Assembly: GCA_963727245.1 (NCBI GenBank)
Contig: CAVSFO010000015.1
Coordinates: 1 to 64,000, forward strand
From: JBKQVT01 sp963727245
GTDB lineage: Bacteria > Planctomycetota > Planctomycetia > Pirellulales > Thermoguttaceae
Length of the DNA: 64,000 bases
Direction of reading: 5' to 3'
Notes under the pieces: model-generated
The model's input: only the letters and a program-made list of their open reading frames with translations
What the model was told of the DNA's origin: nothing
The model's database searches: none
Shown here: positions 25,364-33,664 of the stretch, in pieces
How the letters are laid out: every line of letters starts with the position of its first letter
Position numbering within the stretch: position 1 is the first letter of the stretch
Position numbers and translations under genes: made by a program

Positions 25364-25558
25364 CTACTCGTCGGCCTCGCCGTCGAACTTGGTGCTGCTG
25401 TTCGGCGCACCGGTTGACGCGAGCGTCTTCCGCATCTCGTCGCTTTGGCTCCAATGCCGGACTTGAGCCACGTGGTCATAGGCGCACCGCGGCGCCTCAC
25501 GCCGCCAGGTGGACGCCACCGCGGGCTTCTCCGAGACCAACTGAGAGGGTCGTAACAT
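25364..25558 (-). CDS. Graspetide-like RiPP precursor peptide (candidate)
   Basis: A 64-residue peptide starting MLRPSQLVSEKPAV. An excellent RBS (GGAGGAG, six bases before the ATG) fixes the start. The C-terminus STGAPNSSTKFDGEADE packs Ser/Thr donors and Asp/Glu acceptors into 17 residues, the composition expected of an omega-ester-linked core. The N-terminal ~45 residues would be the leader. It resembles in layout the putative ATP-grasp-target RiPP precursors known beside ATP-grasp maturases, but I cannot confirm family membership. Lying 110 bp upstream of an ATP-grasp ligase on the same strand is the main support. Confidence 0.65.
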   Translation of the reverse strand: MLRPSQLVSEKPAVASTWRREAPRCAYDHVAQVRHWSQSDEMRKTLASTGAPNSSTKFDGEADE

Positions 25559-25668
25559 GACTGTCTCCTCCATGATTGATATTGCCGTCCCGTGCCGGCC
25601 CTCGCCGACGACGGGCACACGGGGGGGTATTCTAACGCTCTGGGGCGTCTATGGTCAATACCAGCCGG

Positions 25669-26064
25669 CTATCGAAGGAAGCGGATCGTCAGCGGGTAAC
25701 GGTAGCGGATGCCCTGGTTCGCTTGGATCGTGGCGATAATCGTCATGACGATGTTGAAAATCAAGACCGCCGGCAGCAGAACGAACCCCACGAAACAGAA
25801 GAGGGTCAGGGCCGCGACCACGAGGTAGATGAGTACGCTGATCTGGAAGTTGAGGGCCTCCTTGCCTTGATCGTCGACCAGCGGAAACTCATCCTTCTTG
25901 ATCAGCCAGACCACCAGCGGGCCGAGAAAGTTTCCAAACGGAATCACCAGGCCCGCGAAGGCGCTGAGGTGGCAGAAGCTCGCCCACATCCGTTCGTCCT
26001 TGTTGTCGCTCACCGGGCTGTCACTGGGTATCGCGCCGGCGGGTTCGGGTGTCGAGTCGCTCAT
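25669..26064 (-). CDS. DUF4870 family small membrane protein
   Basis: A 131-residue protein with an acidic N-terminal tail, a conserved DERMWASFCHLSAFAGLVIP segment and three hydrophobic helices separated by the VDDQGKEALNFQ loop. This is the DUF4870 (Tic20-like) pattern; its function is unknown. The start at 26064 is preferred because GAGGA lies upstream; a longer frame begins inside the end of polX. It follows polX by 38 bp and precedes the peptide/ATP-grasp pair. Confidence 0.85.
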   Translation of the reverse strand: MSDSTPEPAGAIPSDSPVSDNKDERMWASFCHLSAFAGLVIPFGNFLGPLVVWLIKKDEFPLVDDQGKEALNFQISVLIYLVVAALTLFCFVGFVLLPAVLIFNIVMTIIATIQANQGIRYRYPLTIRFLR

Positions 26065-26102
26065 GGTCGTTGTCCTCGCAAAAAAGGGTTTGAATGAATC
26101 GT

Positions 26103-27840
26103 TCAATGCCTCGCTGAAGAACCTTTACTCTTGCCCAGCAACTTCTTGACTTGCGGCCACGATCGCGTGTTGGCCACGTCGTGCCTGGTCAGGCCGCCGC
26201 GGCGGGCCTGGATCACCCCGTAGCGCATCGCCGCCAATCCCTCGACCCGATGCGCATCGGTGGAAATGACGACGGGAATGCCGTGGCTCTTGGCCACCGC
26301 GCAGGCCAGATCGTCCAGGTCCAGCCGCAGCGGATGGGCGTTGAGCTCCAGCATCTTGCCGTGCTCTCGGGCGGCCTTCATCACCGCTTCCATGTCGATC
26401 TCGTAGGGCCGCCGCTTGTTCAACATGCGGCCGGTCGGATGCGCGATGGCCGACACATAAGGATTCTCCAGGGCCCCGATCACGCGCCGCGTGATCTGCT
26501 CGCGGGGCTGGTTTTGGCCGTAGTGAATGCTGGCCAGCACCCAGTCGGCCTCGGCCAGCACGTCGTCCTCCAGGTCGAGGCCGCCGCGCTCGAGAATATC
26601 GACCTCGATGCCCTTGAGCAGCGTGAATCCCTTGAGCCGCCGGTTGAGCTCGTCGATTTTCTTCCACTGTTGCCGCAGTCGCTTGGCATCCAGGCCGCCG
26701 GCCATCGACACCCGCTTGGAATGGTCGGTCATGGCGAGGTATTGCAGGCCGCGGGCCTGGGCCGCGGCGGCCATCTCCTCGACCGTGACCAGGCCGTCGG
26801 TCCAAGTGCTGTGCGAGTGCAAATCGCCGCGAATATCGGCCAGCTCGACCAGCACGGGCAGCTTTCCCTGGCGGGCCCACTCGAATTCGCGGCGGGCCTC
26901 GCGCAGTTCGGGCGGAAAACAGGGCAGATCCATGGCGGCGTACACCTCTTCCTCCGTCCGTCCGGCGATCGCCGTCTCGCCGCGGAAGACGCCGTATTCG
27001 TTGATCTTCAGCCCGCGGTCCTTGGCCAGGCCGCGAAGCACGATGTTGTGCTCCTTCGAGCCGGTAAAGTCCTGCATGGCGGCGCCGAACGATTCCTCCG
27101 GCACCGCCCGCAGGTCCACCTGCAATCCGCTGCTGAGGCGGACCGACATTTTCGTCTCTCCCCGGGCCAGCACTTCGGCCACCGCGCCATAGGCGGCCAG
27201 GCGGTCCATCGCGGCGGCGGCGTCCGCGGCGACCACCAGGAAATCCAGGTCGCCGATGGTCTCTTTGCCGCGGCGGTAACTGCCGGCGGCCTCGATGCGG
27301 GCGACGGCCGCGCATGCCCGCATGTGGGCCAGGATCTCCTGGGCGTGCTGATCGGCCTCGGCCCAGAGGATCCGCTGGGCCGCCTGGCCGGCAATTTCCA
27401 ATCCTTCCAGGATGGTCGTTTCGGTCTTCTCGCCGAATCCCTTGAGCTGGCGGACCCGATGTGCTTCGCAGGCCGGCGCAGTTGGTCGAGCGTGTCGATC
27501 TTCAACTCGCGGTGCAGGATCGCCGCCCGCTTGGGGCCCAGGCCCGGCACGCGCAGCACCTCCAGCAGGCTGGCGGGAATTTCGGCGAGAAGCTCCTTGA
27601 GCATCGGCAACTCGCCAGAGTCCAGCAGCGTGCCGATCTTCTCGGCCAGGTCCTTGCCGATGCCCTCCAGATCGGTCAGTTTCGCGCCGGATCGGCCGCG
27701 ATATCGGCGAGCGCTTCGGGCAATTCGCGGATGGTGCGGGCCGCGTTGCGATACGCCCGGATGCGAAACTGGTTGGCGCCCTGCACCTCCAGCAGATCGG
27801 CGATCTCTTCAAACGCGGCGGCAATTTCGACGTTGGTCAC
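26103..27840 (-). CDS. polX: DNA polymerase/3'-5' exonuclease PolX (two frameshifts)
   Basis: Family-X DNA polymerase with a PHP exonuclease domain, a base-excision/gap-filling repair enzyme of about 579 residues. From GTG at 27840: an N-terminal 8-kDa-like helical region (VEIAAAFEEIADLLEVQGAN), helix-hairpin-helix segments (LEGIGKDLAEKIG, VPGLGPKRAAILH), the nucleotidyltransferase GSYRRGKETIGDLDFLV with its catalytic aspartates, and the PHP motif DLHSHSTWTDG with later STDAHR. Frames change near 27683 and 27470, each fitting loss of one G from a GGG run. Between 26103 and about 27460 the frame is intact. It is the first recognisable gene of the minus-strand run ending in the ATP-grasp gene. 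Confidence 0.92.
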
Positions 27841-27886
27841 CTGGGTCCCTTCCCGGCAAGAGGCGTTTGTAGTCGTTCACGGCGCA

Positions 27887-27968
27887 ACACTAGCCCGAAG
27901 CGCAAGCGAGGGACGAACGACGGCAGATCGCCGTGCCGCGGCCCCTCGCTTGCGCTTCGGGCTAGTGT
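27887..27968. repeat. ACACTAGCCCGAAGCGCAAG palindromic repeat
   Basis: The arms ACACTAGCCCGAAGCGCAAG and CTTGCGCTTCGGGCTAGTGT are perfect inverted copies over 20 bp, enclosing a ~40-bp loop. It lies between polX and the GTPase gene, just upstream of polX; this is the only copy in the window. Confidence 0.93.
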
Positions 27969-28000
27969 CGGCACAGGGGGCGTGAACGGTTGCAGGTGTT

Positions 28001-28995
28001 TCACATGTGCAGCTCCACCACGTCTTTGTCGTGCAGCACGTAGTCGCCCTTGACCACGGTCCCGTCATGGACGGCCTGGCCCCAAACGCGGGCGTATTTC
28101 AATCCCTTGAGAAAGTCCTTGTGGACCTGCCCGGCCATTTCCAGCAAGACGCTGCCGCGGCGCAGGGTGAAGGGGCGGTCGCGGTCGGGCTCTTTCTCCG
28201 CCGGCGCCTTGCTGTAGACGCGAATCACGTCCAGCGACTGGTACATGGCCGTCCGCAGGGCCTCCAAGCCGGTCCCCCGCTCGGCCGAGATGACATGTTC
28301 CGTGAAGTCCAGCGGGCAGAGCTCGTGCAGCAGTTGCAGCCGCGAGGCCGCCTCGGGCAAGTCGATCTTGTTGGGCACGAGAAAGGTACGCGTGTAGGAG
28401 AGCCCCACGTCGTTCTCATCGAGGAACGACGTGGCGGCCAGGCGGGTCTTGGTCCCGCCGAGGCGATCGAGCACCTCCTGGCACTGCGGGATGCCGTCGT
28501 CGCTGCCGAGGTCGACCATCAACAAGGCGAGGTCGGCGGCCCGGACCAGGCCGTACAGATGCGGATCCACGAAGTCGGCCGTGATCGGCGGCGTGTCGAT
28601 CAGTTGCACGGACACGTCCTCCCAGGACATCATCGCCGGGGCCGGCGTCTGGGTGGTGAAGGGATAGGGGGCGACCTCGGGAGTGGCGCGGGTGATGCTC
28701 TTGATAAGCTGGCTCTTGCCGGCATTGGGCCCGCCCAGCAGGATGACCGTTCCCGCGCCTGGCGGGGAATTCGCAGGCCGTGGCCCTTCTTCTTGCCGGC
28801 TCCTGTCTCGACGGCCAACTCGCGGCGGATTTTGGCCATCTTCGCCTTCAGGTCGGCTTGCAGGTGGTCGGTCCCCTTGTGTTTGGGGATTTCCTGGAGC
28901 ATGACCTGGAGACAGCGCAGTTCGTCTTCGAGCGTGGCGGCGCGGCGGTATTCCTCCTCGGCCTTCAGATATTGGGCGGTAAGATTCGCAGGCAT
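28001..28995 (-). CDS. DRG/Obg-related GTPase with TGS domain (one frameshift)
   Basis: About 331 residues. The N-terminus is a charged coiled-coil-like region (EEEYRRAATLEDELRCLQVM). Then follow the G1 loop GGPNAGKS, the Mg-binding DTPP of G3, the NKID of G4, and a C-terminal TGS-like domain (FTLRRGSVLLEMAG ... HDKDVVELHM). This is the DRG-type subgroup of Obg-related translation-associated GTPases. The frame changes near 28760, where one missing G in CAGGGCG would restore QGAGTVILLGG. The ATG at 28995 has only a weak RBS. No partner is evident. Confidence 0.88.
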
Positions 28996-29044
28996 GGCGG
29001 TTTCCCGGTGGTAAGTGTACCCAGGAAAACCGCCGTTGGCCAGC

Positions 29045-29203
29045 GGGTGGCCCCGATAGCTCCGCGGGTGGCCCCGATAGCTCCGCGGGTGGCCCCGATA
29101 GCTCCGCTATCGGGGCGGCGAAGCCGCAGGAGGAGCTTCAATGCGCTACGAACGCCTCTTGTGCCTGCGGCACCCCGATAGCAAAGCTATCGGGGCCACC
29201 CGC
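29045..29203. repeat. CCCCGATAGC repeat with a triplicated left arm
   Basis: Same family as 24156-24270, but the left arm begins with three tandem copies of a 21-bp unit (GGGTGGCCCCGATAGCTCCGC) at 29045, 29066 and 29087. The rest (CTATCGGGGCGGCGAAGCCG ... CCCCGATAGCAAAGCTATCG) matches the other copy. Confidence 0.92.
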
Positions 29204-29275
29204 CAAGAAACAAGGGCGGCCCGCCTCCTCCTGCGGAAGTGGCGGGCCGACGTGGTCGGTAGGACGGTTGTGGCG

Positions 29276-30346
29276 TCAATCCTGCGCGGCTTGCCAACCG
29301 CCGGCGTCGAGCGCGGCCTGCCGGACCGGCGCCGTCTTCGCCGGCGACGCGATCAACTGGTAGTAGCCGGCCCGATACACCGGCCGGGCCGTCGTGCGAT
29401 TCTCCGGGGGCAGGGGCGTAGTGATCGGCCCGTTGCCGCTGCGGGGGGCCGACGGCGACGGCAGCGGAGGCTGCCAGGATGTGCCCTTGCTGCTGGGAAT
29501 CGGCGACAGCGTGTCGCTCGGCGACGGATAAGTTCTCGGGGCCGCGGCCGGAGGCGTGATGGCCGGAGGCGTCTCGGGCGCGGCCGGACCCGGCCCGAAC
29601 GTCTTGGACGGCAAGGCCGGCGCCGTGCCCTCGGGGGCCGCAGGAACCGTTGCGGGAGTGCTGGGGACGGTGTTGCCGCAAGAGGAACATCCCGCCGGCG
29701 TGCCGCTTGCGCCGCAGGTGCCGCACCCGCTGCCGCAGACACCGCACCCGCCGCCGCAGACACCGCATCCGCCGCCGCAGACGCCGCACCCGCCGCCGCA
29801 GACGCCGCACCCGCTGCCGCAGACGCCGCATCCGCCGCCGCAGACGCCGCACCCGCAACCGCCGCATCCGCACGTGGCCGCGCACGGCCCGCAACTCACT
29901 ACGGGAGCGCAAGGATTCGAGTACACAACGCGATAGGTGGTGTAGGGCACCAGGCAGGGCTGATAGGTCCAGGCCGTCGACGGATAGTAGCTCGTGCAAC
30001 AGCCGCCGCAGGCGTTGCAGGTGGTGACGGGCTGGTAGGCCGTGACCGCGACGCCGCGATAGTAGGTGCGGTAGAAGGTTTGCGGCACGTACATGCACGT
30101 CTGCGGCGCACAACACGAGCACGGCGATGCGCAACACGAGCACGGCGAGGCGCAACTCGCGCACGGTGCACTATACACGGGACTGTAGGGCGGGCTGTAC
30201 GTCGTGCGCGCCGCGCCGCCGCAGCAACCGCAACCGCCGCACAGGCCGTCCAAGAAGGAACACGCCTTGCCTTCACCGGGCAGGCCCGACAGGATCAGTA
30301 CGGCGCCGCACGCCAGCGCCAGTCCACGGAGTTTTTGAACGTTCAT
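29276..30346 (-). CDS. Secreted Cys-rich repeat protein
   Basis: A 356-residue protein with a signal peptide (LALACGAVLILSGLPGEGKA) followed by a Cys-rich mature part. A tandem CASPCSC repeat, an aromatic segment (FYRTYYRGVAVTAYQPVTTC) and about eight GCGVCGGG/GCGVCGSG repeats precede a long Pro/Ser/Ala-rich tail. Related proteins are common in planctomycetes and are presumed cell-surface or wall proteins; disulfide or thioether crosslinking is plausible but not shown. The GC-rich repeats (29745-29880) are coding. No maturase lies adjacent. No motif suggests an enzyme. Confidence 0.8.
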   Translation of the reverse strand: MNVQKLRGLALACGAVLILSGLPGEGKACSFLDGLCGGCGCCGGAARTTYSPPYSPVYSAPCASCASPCSCCASPCSCCAPQTCMYVPQTFYRTYYRGVAVTAYQPVTTCNACGGCCTSYYPSTAWTYQPCLVPYTTYRVVYSNPCAPVVSCGPCAATCGCGGCGCGVCGGGCGVCGSGCGVCGGGCGVCGGGCGVCGGGCGVCGSGCGTCGASGTPAGCSSCGNTVPSTPATVPAAPEGTAPALPSKTFGPGPAAPETPPAITPPAAAPRTYPSPSDTLSPIPSSKGTSWQPPLPSPSAPRSGNGPITTPLPPENRTTARPVYRAGYYQLIASPAKTAPVRQAALDAGGWQAAQD

Positions 30347-30705
<359 letters not shown>

Positions 30706-31317
30706 TCAACTCTGCCGGTTGCGCCGCTGGTAAAGATCGTAGAGATCGAACAGCGCCTCGCGCAGGTTCCCGTCATGCCGGCAAAGGCACTCGGCAACGT
30801 CCTGCCGGCTGACCAGGGGGCGATACGGCGCTTGCAATTGCGCGGCAATTCGCCACGCCTGTTCCACGTCGACCACCATCCGGAACAACTCCGGCAGGCC
30901 CGCCGGCCGGTGCACGGTCACTAGCAGCCCGAGGCCGCGACGGCGACAAAACTGCTTCAGCCGAAAGCGGTTCCAGCGGGCAAGTTGCTCGTAGCCGTCC
31001 ACCAGCAGGACGGCCGGAGAGCGGAGCCGGGCGATGCTCCGCAAGCCGCCCGGCAGCCGCCGCTGGCCGTCGTGCAACTCGACCAGCAGCGGCTCGCGGC
31101 CCGCCTGCCGGACGGCGGGCAACAAGGCGCAGAGCAGGGACGATTTTCCCGTGCCGTGGCCGCCGACGATCTGCCCCCACCAGCCATTTTCACGCAGCCG
31201 CCGCAGCAGCGAGTCGATCGCCTGGCCGGACGCGGGGAGAAAGGGCATCGCTCCCGGGCGGATGCGGCCCGCCGAGAAAGGATTGTCGCTCTGGGGCGAT
31301 CGATCGGGCGTGCTCAC
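30706..31317 (-). CDS. P-loop NTPase (AAA-type), third gene of DUF3592 operon
   Basis: A 203-residue protein starting with GTG at 31317, which overlaps the preceding stop by four bases (GTGA). Walker A is GGHGTGKSS and Walker B-like AVLLVDGYEQL. An arginine-rich middle and a DGNLREALFDLYDLYQRR C-terminus follow. It resembles small AAA/ExeA-like ATPases that use a short helical lid, but I cannot assign a partner outside the operon. Its tight coupling to the two upstream genes suggests a shared function at the membrane. Confidence 0.7.
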   Translation of the reverse strand: MSTPDRSPQSDNPFSAGRIRPGAMPFLPASGQAIDSLLRRLRENGWWGQIVGGHGTGKSSLLCALLPAVRQAGREPLLVELHDGQRRLPGGLRSIARLRSPAVLLVDGYEQLARWNRFRLKQFCRRRGLGLLVTVHRPAGLPELFRMVVDVEQAWRIAAQLQAPYRPLVSRQDVAECLCRHDGNLREALFDLYDLYQRRNRQS

Positions 31318-31715
31318 GGCACTTCTGCCTTTGGCGGCGGTATGTTCCCCAGGCGGAAGAGCTTCTGGCCGACCACTTCGTTGCCACGCTGCAGAAAAGC
31401 GCGCACCCGCACGCACCAGTGAATCTTCACGATCTGGCCGTCGTAGCTCAACGGACTGCGGGGCAGGGTGGTGCTGAATCGCTGCGGGCGTTGCGGATCG
31501 ATCCAATCGCCGCTGTCGGCGTCCTGGCGCCAGAATTCGTGGACGGCAAGGTCCTCGTCTCCTTTCCCTTCGCTCGACCACAAGACCGACGCTTCAATGG
31601 CGCGCACTTCGTCCTGGGCGGCGGCGTCGACGTGGTACTCGCCGGAGAGCGTGTCGCCGGGCTGATAGGCGCGGCCGTCGCCGTCGAGGCGGATGATGAC
31701 GATCGGTTCGCTCAT
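31314..31715 (-). CDS. Hypothetical beta-sandwich protein (arrestin-like pattern)
   Basis: A 133-residue protein with alternating strand pattern: PIVIIRLDGDGRAYQPGDTL, SGEYHV, AIEASVLWSSEGKGDEDLAV, FSTTLPRSPLSYDGQIVKIH and CVRVRAF. The PGDTLSG start and SYDGxxVKIxWxV end are reminiscent of bacterial arrestin-like domains, which is inference only. It starts by a four-base ATGA overlap with the DUF3592 gene and ends in a GTGA overlap with the ATPase gene, so the three are translationally coupled. Confidence 0.7.
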   Translation of the reverse strand: MSEPIVIIRLDGDGRAYQPGDTLSGEYHVDAAAQDEVRAIEASVLWSSEGKGDEDLAVHEFWRQDADSGDWIDPQRPQRFSTTLPRSPLSYDGQIVKIHWCVRVRAFLQRGNEVVGQKLFRLGNIPPPKAEVP

Positions 31716-33019
31716 GCCCCGTTGCCTCCCTCGCGTGCGGATCCGGGGAGCGGATGCACGATGACGGCGAAGGATCGCTGAAAATCGGGCCGGGCGGCGG
31801 CGTCCTCCTTCACCACCAGCTTCCAGCGGATGCTGTTGTGGCCGGCCTTGAAGGAGTGCATGGCCTCGGCGGGCACCAACAGCGGACACTCGGCCTCGAC
31901 GGCGCTGCTGCCGGCGGCGTCGAGTCCCTGGCGATGCAAAACGCGCTGGCAATAGACCTGGCGGGTTTCGGTGCGGGTATTGGTTCCCTGCCGATAGATG
32001 GCTTCCTCCTCGCACACCAACAGCAGTTCCAGGCTGCGAATCTTGCTGCGGCCGGCCTGCGAGACGAAGACCTGGTAGCATCCGCCCGGCAGCAGCGGGT
32101 GGGCCGAGATTTCCACCAGGGTCGGCCCCACGGCCGTGGTCGCCAGCAGTTGCCGCACAAAGAGCACGACGAGCGCCGCTCCGATCGCGAGAAACGGCAG
32201 GATGGAAAGCGTGAGCAACCAATCGGGCTTCCCTTCCAGGCAACTGCGGACGGCCTGGACGACGAACCCCGACACCAGGCCGTTCCACGCCAGGCACGCC
32301 AGCAGGAGGCCGAACAGCACCCAGGCCGGCGAACCGCTCATGGGCAGCCGGAAGGCCAGCCGCGTGCCGGGGCTGCTGGTGATGTCGCCGTGGTCGGGCA
32401 CGCCGGGCAGGAGGGACTGCCTGGCGGCCGCCGCGCCCAACAGGTCGCGCGGCGTCCGCTGCATCCGGGCGGCGCGGCGCTCGGCCGATTTCGCCCATTG
32501 CAACACAGTGAAGAGGAGGCCGCCGCTGCCGATGGCCACGAAGGACATGGGCACGATGAGCACCAGCAGGTTCCAGCCGCTGTTGTAGCCCCGCACCAGC
32601 ACCACCACCGAGGGCCGGGCCGGATCGTACCAGCAAGGATACTCGTGGTGCTCGGCGAAGCGCGCGATCTTGGCTTCGGCGTCCTGGCGCCCGATGGAAT
32701 AGGAGCGGTGGACGTCGGCGTCGTAGTGGTGGATGTCGTAGACCCATTGGTCGGGGGCGACGTCGTAGCGAATGTGGACCTCGGGACGGTAGAGCATGGT
32801 GCCGTCGAGGTCTTGTTTGGTGCCGATCCGCTTTCCCAGCACGGTGCAGGCGTGCTCGACGAAGTCGTGGTTGACCCGCCACTCGGGGATCACCAGGGAG
32901 ACGAAGTCCCACGCCAGCCAGGTGCAGCCCACCGCCAGAAAAGCGGCAAAGAAGACGGCTTCGACGACGCTGCCGAAGAGCCGGGAACCGGTCCGCCGGT
33001 TGCCGCGCTTTCTTTTCAT
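31712..33019 (-). CDS. DUF3592 domain membrane protein
   Basis: A 435-residue protein with an N-terminal helix (VEAVFFAAFLAVGCTWLAWD), a DUF3592 extracytoplasmic domain (ACTVLGKRIGTKQDL ... YRPEVHIRYDV, CWYDPARPSVVVL) and further helices around residues 150-170, 240-260 and 275-300. The C-terminal soluble part has a beta-rich look (LLPGGCYQVFVSQAG, CPLLVPAEAMHSFKAG) similar to the small protein that follows. It heads a three-gene operon with overlapping stops and starts. Its function is unknown. Confidence 0.8.
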   Translation of the reverse strand: MKRKRGNRRTGSRLFGSVVEAVFFAAFLAVGCTWLAWDFVSLVIPEWRVNHDFVEHACTVLGKRIGTKQDLDGTMLYRPEVHIRYDVAPDQWVYDIHHYDADVHRSYSIGRQDAEAKIARFAEHHEYPCWYDPARPSVVVLVRGYNSGWNLLVLIVPMSFVAIGSGGLLFTVLQWAKSAERRAARMQRTPRDLLGAAAARQSLLPGVPDHGDITSSPGTRLAFRLPMSGSPAWVLFGLLLACLAWNGLVSGFVVQAVRSCLEGKPDWLLTLSILPFLAIGAALVVLFVRQLLATTAVGPTLVEISAHPLLPGGCYQVFVSQAGRSKIRSLELLLVCEEEAIYRQGTNTRTETRQVYCQRVLHRQGLDAAGSSAVEAECPLLVPAEAMHSFKAGHNSIRWKLVVKEDAAARPDFQRSFAVIVHPLPGSAREGGNGA

Positions 33020-33047
33020 AGAATCGGAAACTGCGCGCCAAAGTCAA

Positions 33048-33359
33048 TCACCGCGGTTGCCGAGGCGGCGAGGAGGATTGCTTCGCGCCGGCCTTCGCCC
33101 GGCGTCTGGAACGCCGATAGAAGCCGATCCCCTCCAGTGCCTTGTACACTTCTTCCAACGTCTTTTCGCCGAAATTGGAGATGCTCAACAGCTCCTCGGG
33201 AGTGGAGTTCAGCAGGTCGTTGACCGTAAGAATCCTGCGCTCTTCCAGGCAGTTCGTCGTGCGCACGGACAAGCCGATCTCCGCCGTGCTCATCTCCAGC
33301 CTCTCGGCCACGTCTTTCGCTTCCACAGCGGTCGTGTTCAGTGGAATCCGGGTTCCCAT
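33048..33359 (-). CDS. Stand-alone RNA polymerase alpha-CTD-like protein
   Basis: A 103-residue protein made of the alpha C-terminal domain fold: IGLSVRTTNCLEERRILTVN, DLLNSTPEELLSISNFGEKT and LEEVYKALEGIGF are typical of RpoA-CTD helix-hairpin-helix. The basic tail RRSRRRAKAGAKQ follows. There is no N-terminal alpha assembly domain. It could bind DNA or act as an alpha-CTD mimic modulating transcription. GGGAGG before the ATG gives a firm start. It is monocistronic and convergent-free; the helicase gene lies divergently. Confidence 0.9.
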   Translation of the reverse strand: MGTRIPLNTTAVEAKDVAERLEMSTAEIGLSVRTTNCLEERRILTVNDLLNSTPEELLSISNFGEKTLEEVYKALEGIGFYRRSRRRAKAGAKQSSSPPRQPR

Positions 33360-33664
33360 GGGGTCCCTCCCAAAATCCTCGCTTTTTTCTCGACTGATGG
33401 TTTCCTGCGGCGGGCAAGCCTCGCCGGCGCCGACCAGTATACCAGTTTTCTGCGAGCCGAGTAGTCTCCGCGGCGGCGGGAGGCGGCAAATTTGGAAAAA
33501 TTCTCGTTGCCGCCGTCCCCTCGCCCTCGGCCGGTCAGCACTTTATATTGAAACGCAGCGGTCGGCGCCGCCTGCGAAACCGCAAGCGGATCACGACGCT
33601 GCCGGCAAGAAAACGATGGAAGACGCCCTAGTCCCTAATCCCTAATCCCTCCGACCCGCTCCGC
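33360..33664. other. Divergent intergenic region
   Basis: This separates the alpha-CTD gene and the helicase gene, which are transcribed away from each other, so both promoters should lie here. It contains a CCCTAATCCCTAATCCCT micro-repeat (33630-33651) close to the helicase start. No gene or hairpin is supported. Confidence 0.5.

Noticed and set aside
29745..29880. Short tandem repeats resembling a CRISPR or minisatellite
   Set aside because: They encode the in-frame GCGVCGGG repeats of a secreted protein on the minus strand.
31314..33047. 577-residue single protein on the minus strand
   Set aside because: Its first two thirds are an alternative frame over the DUF3592 gene; only the last 133 residues are real, with their own ATG.
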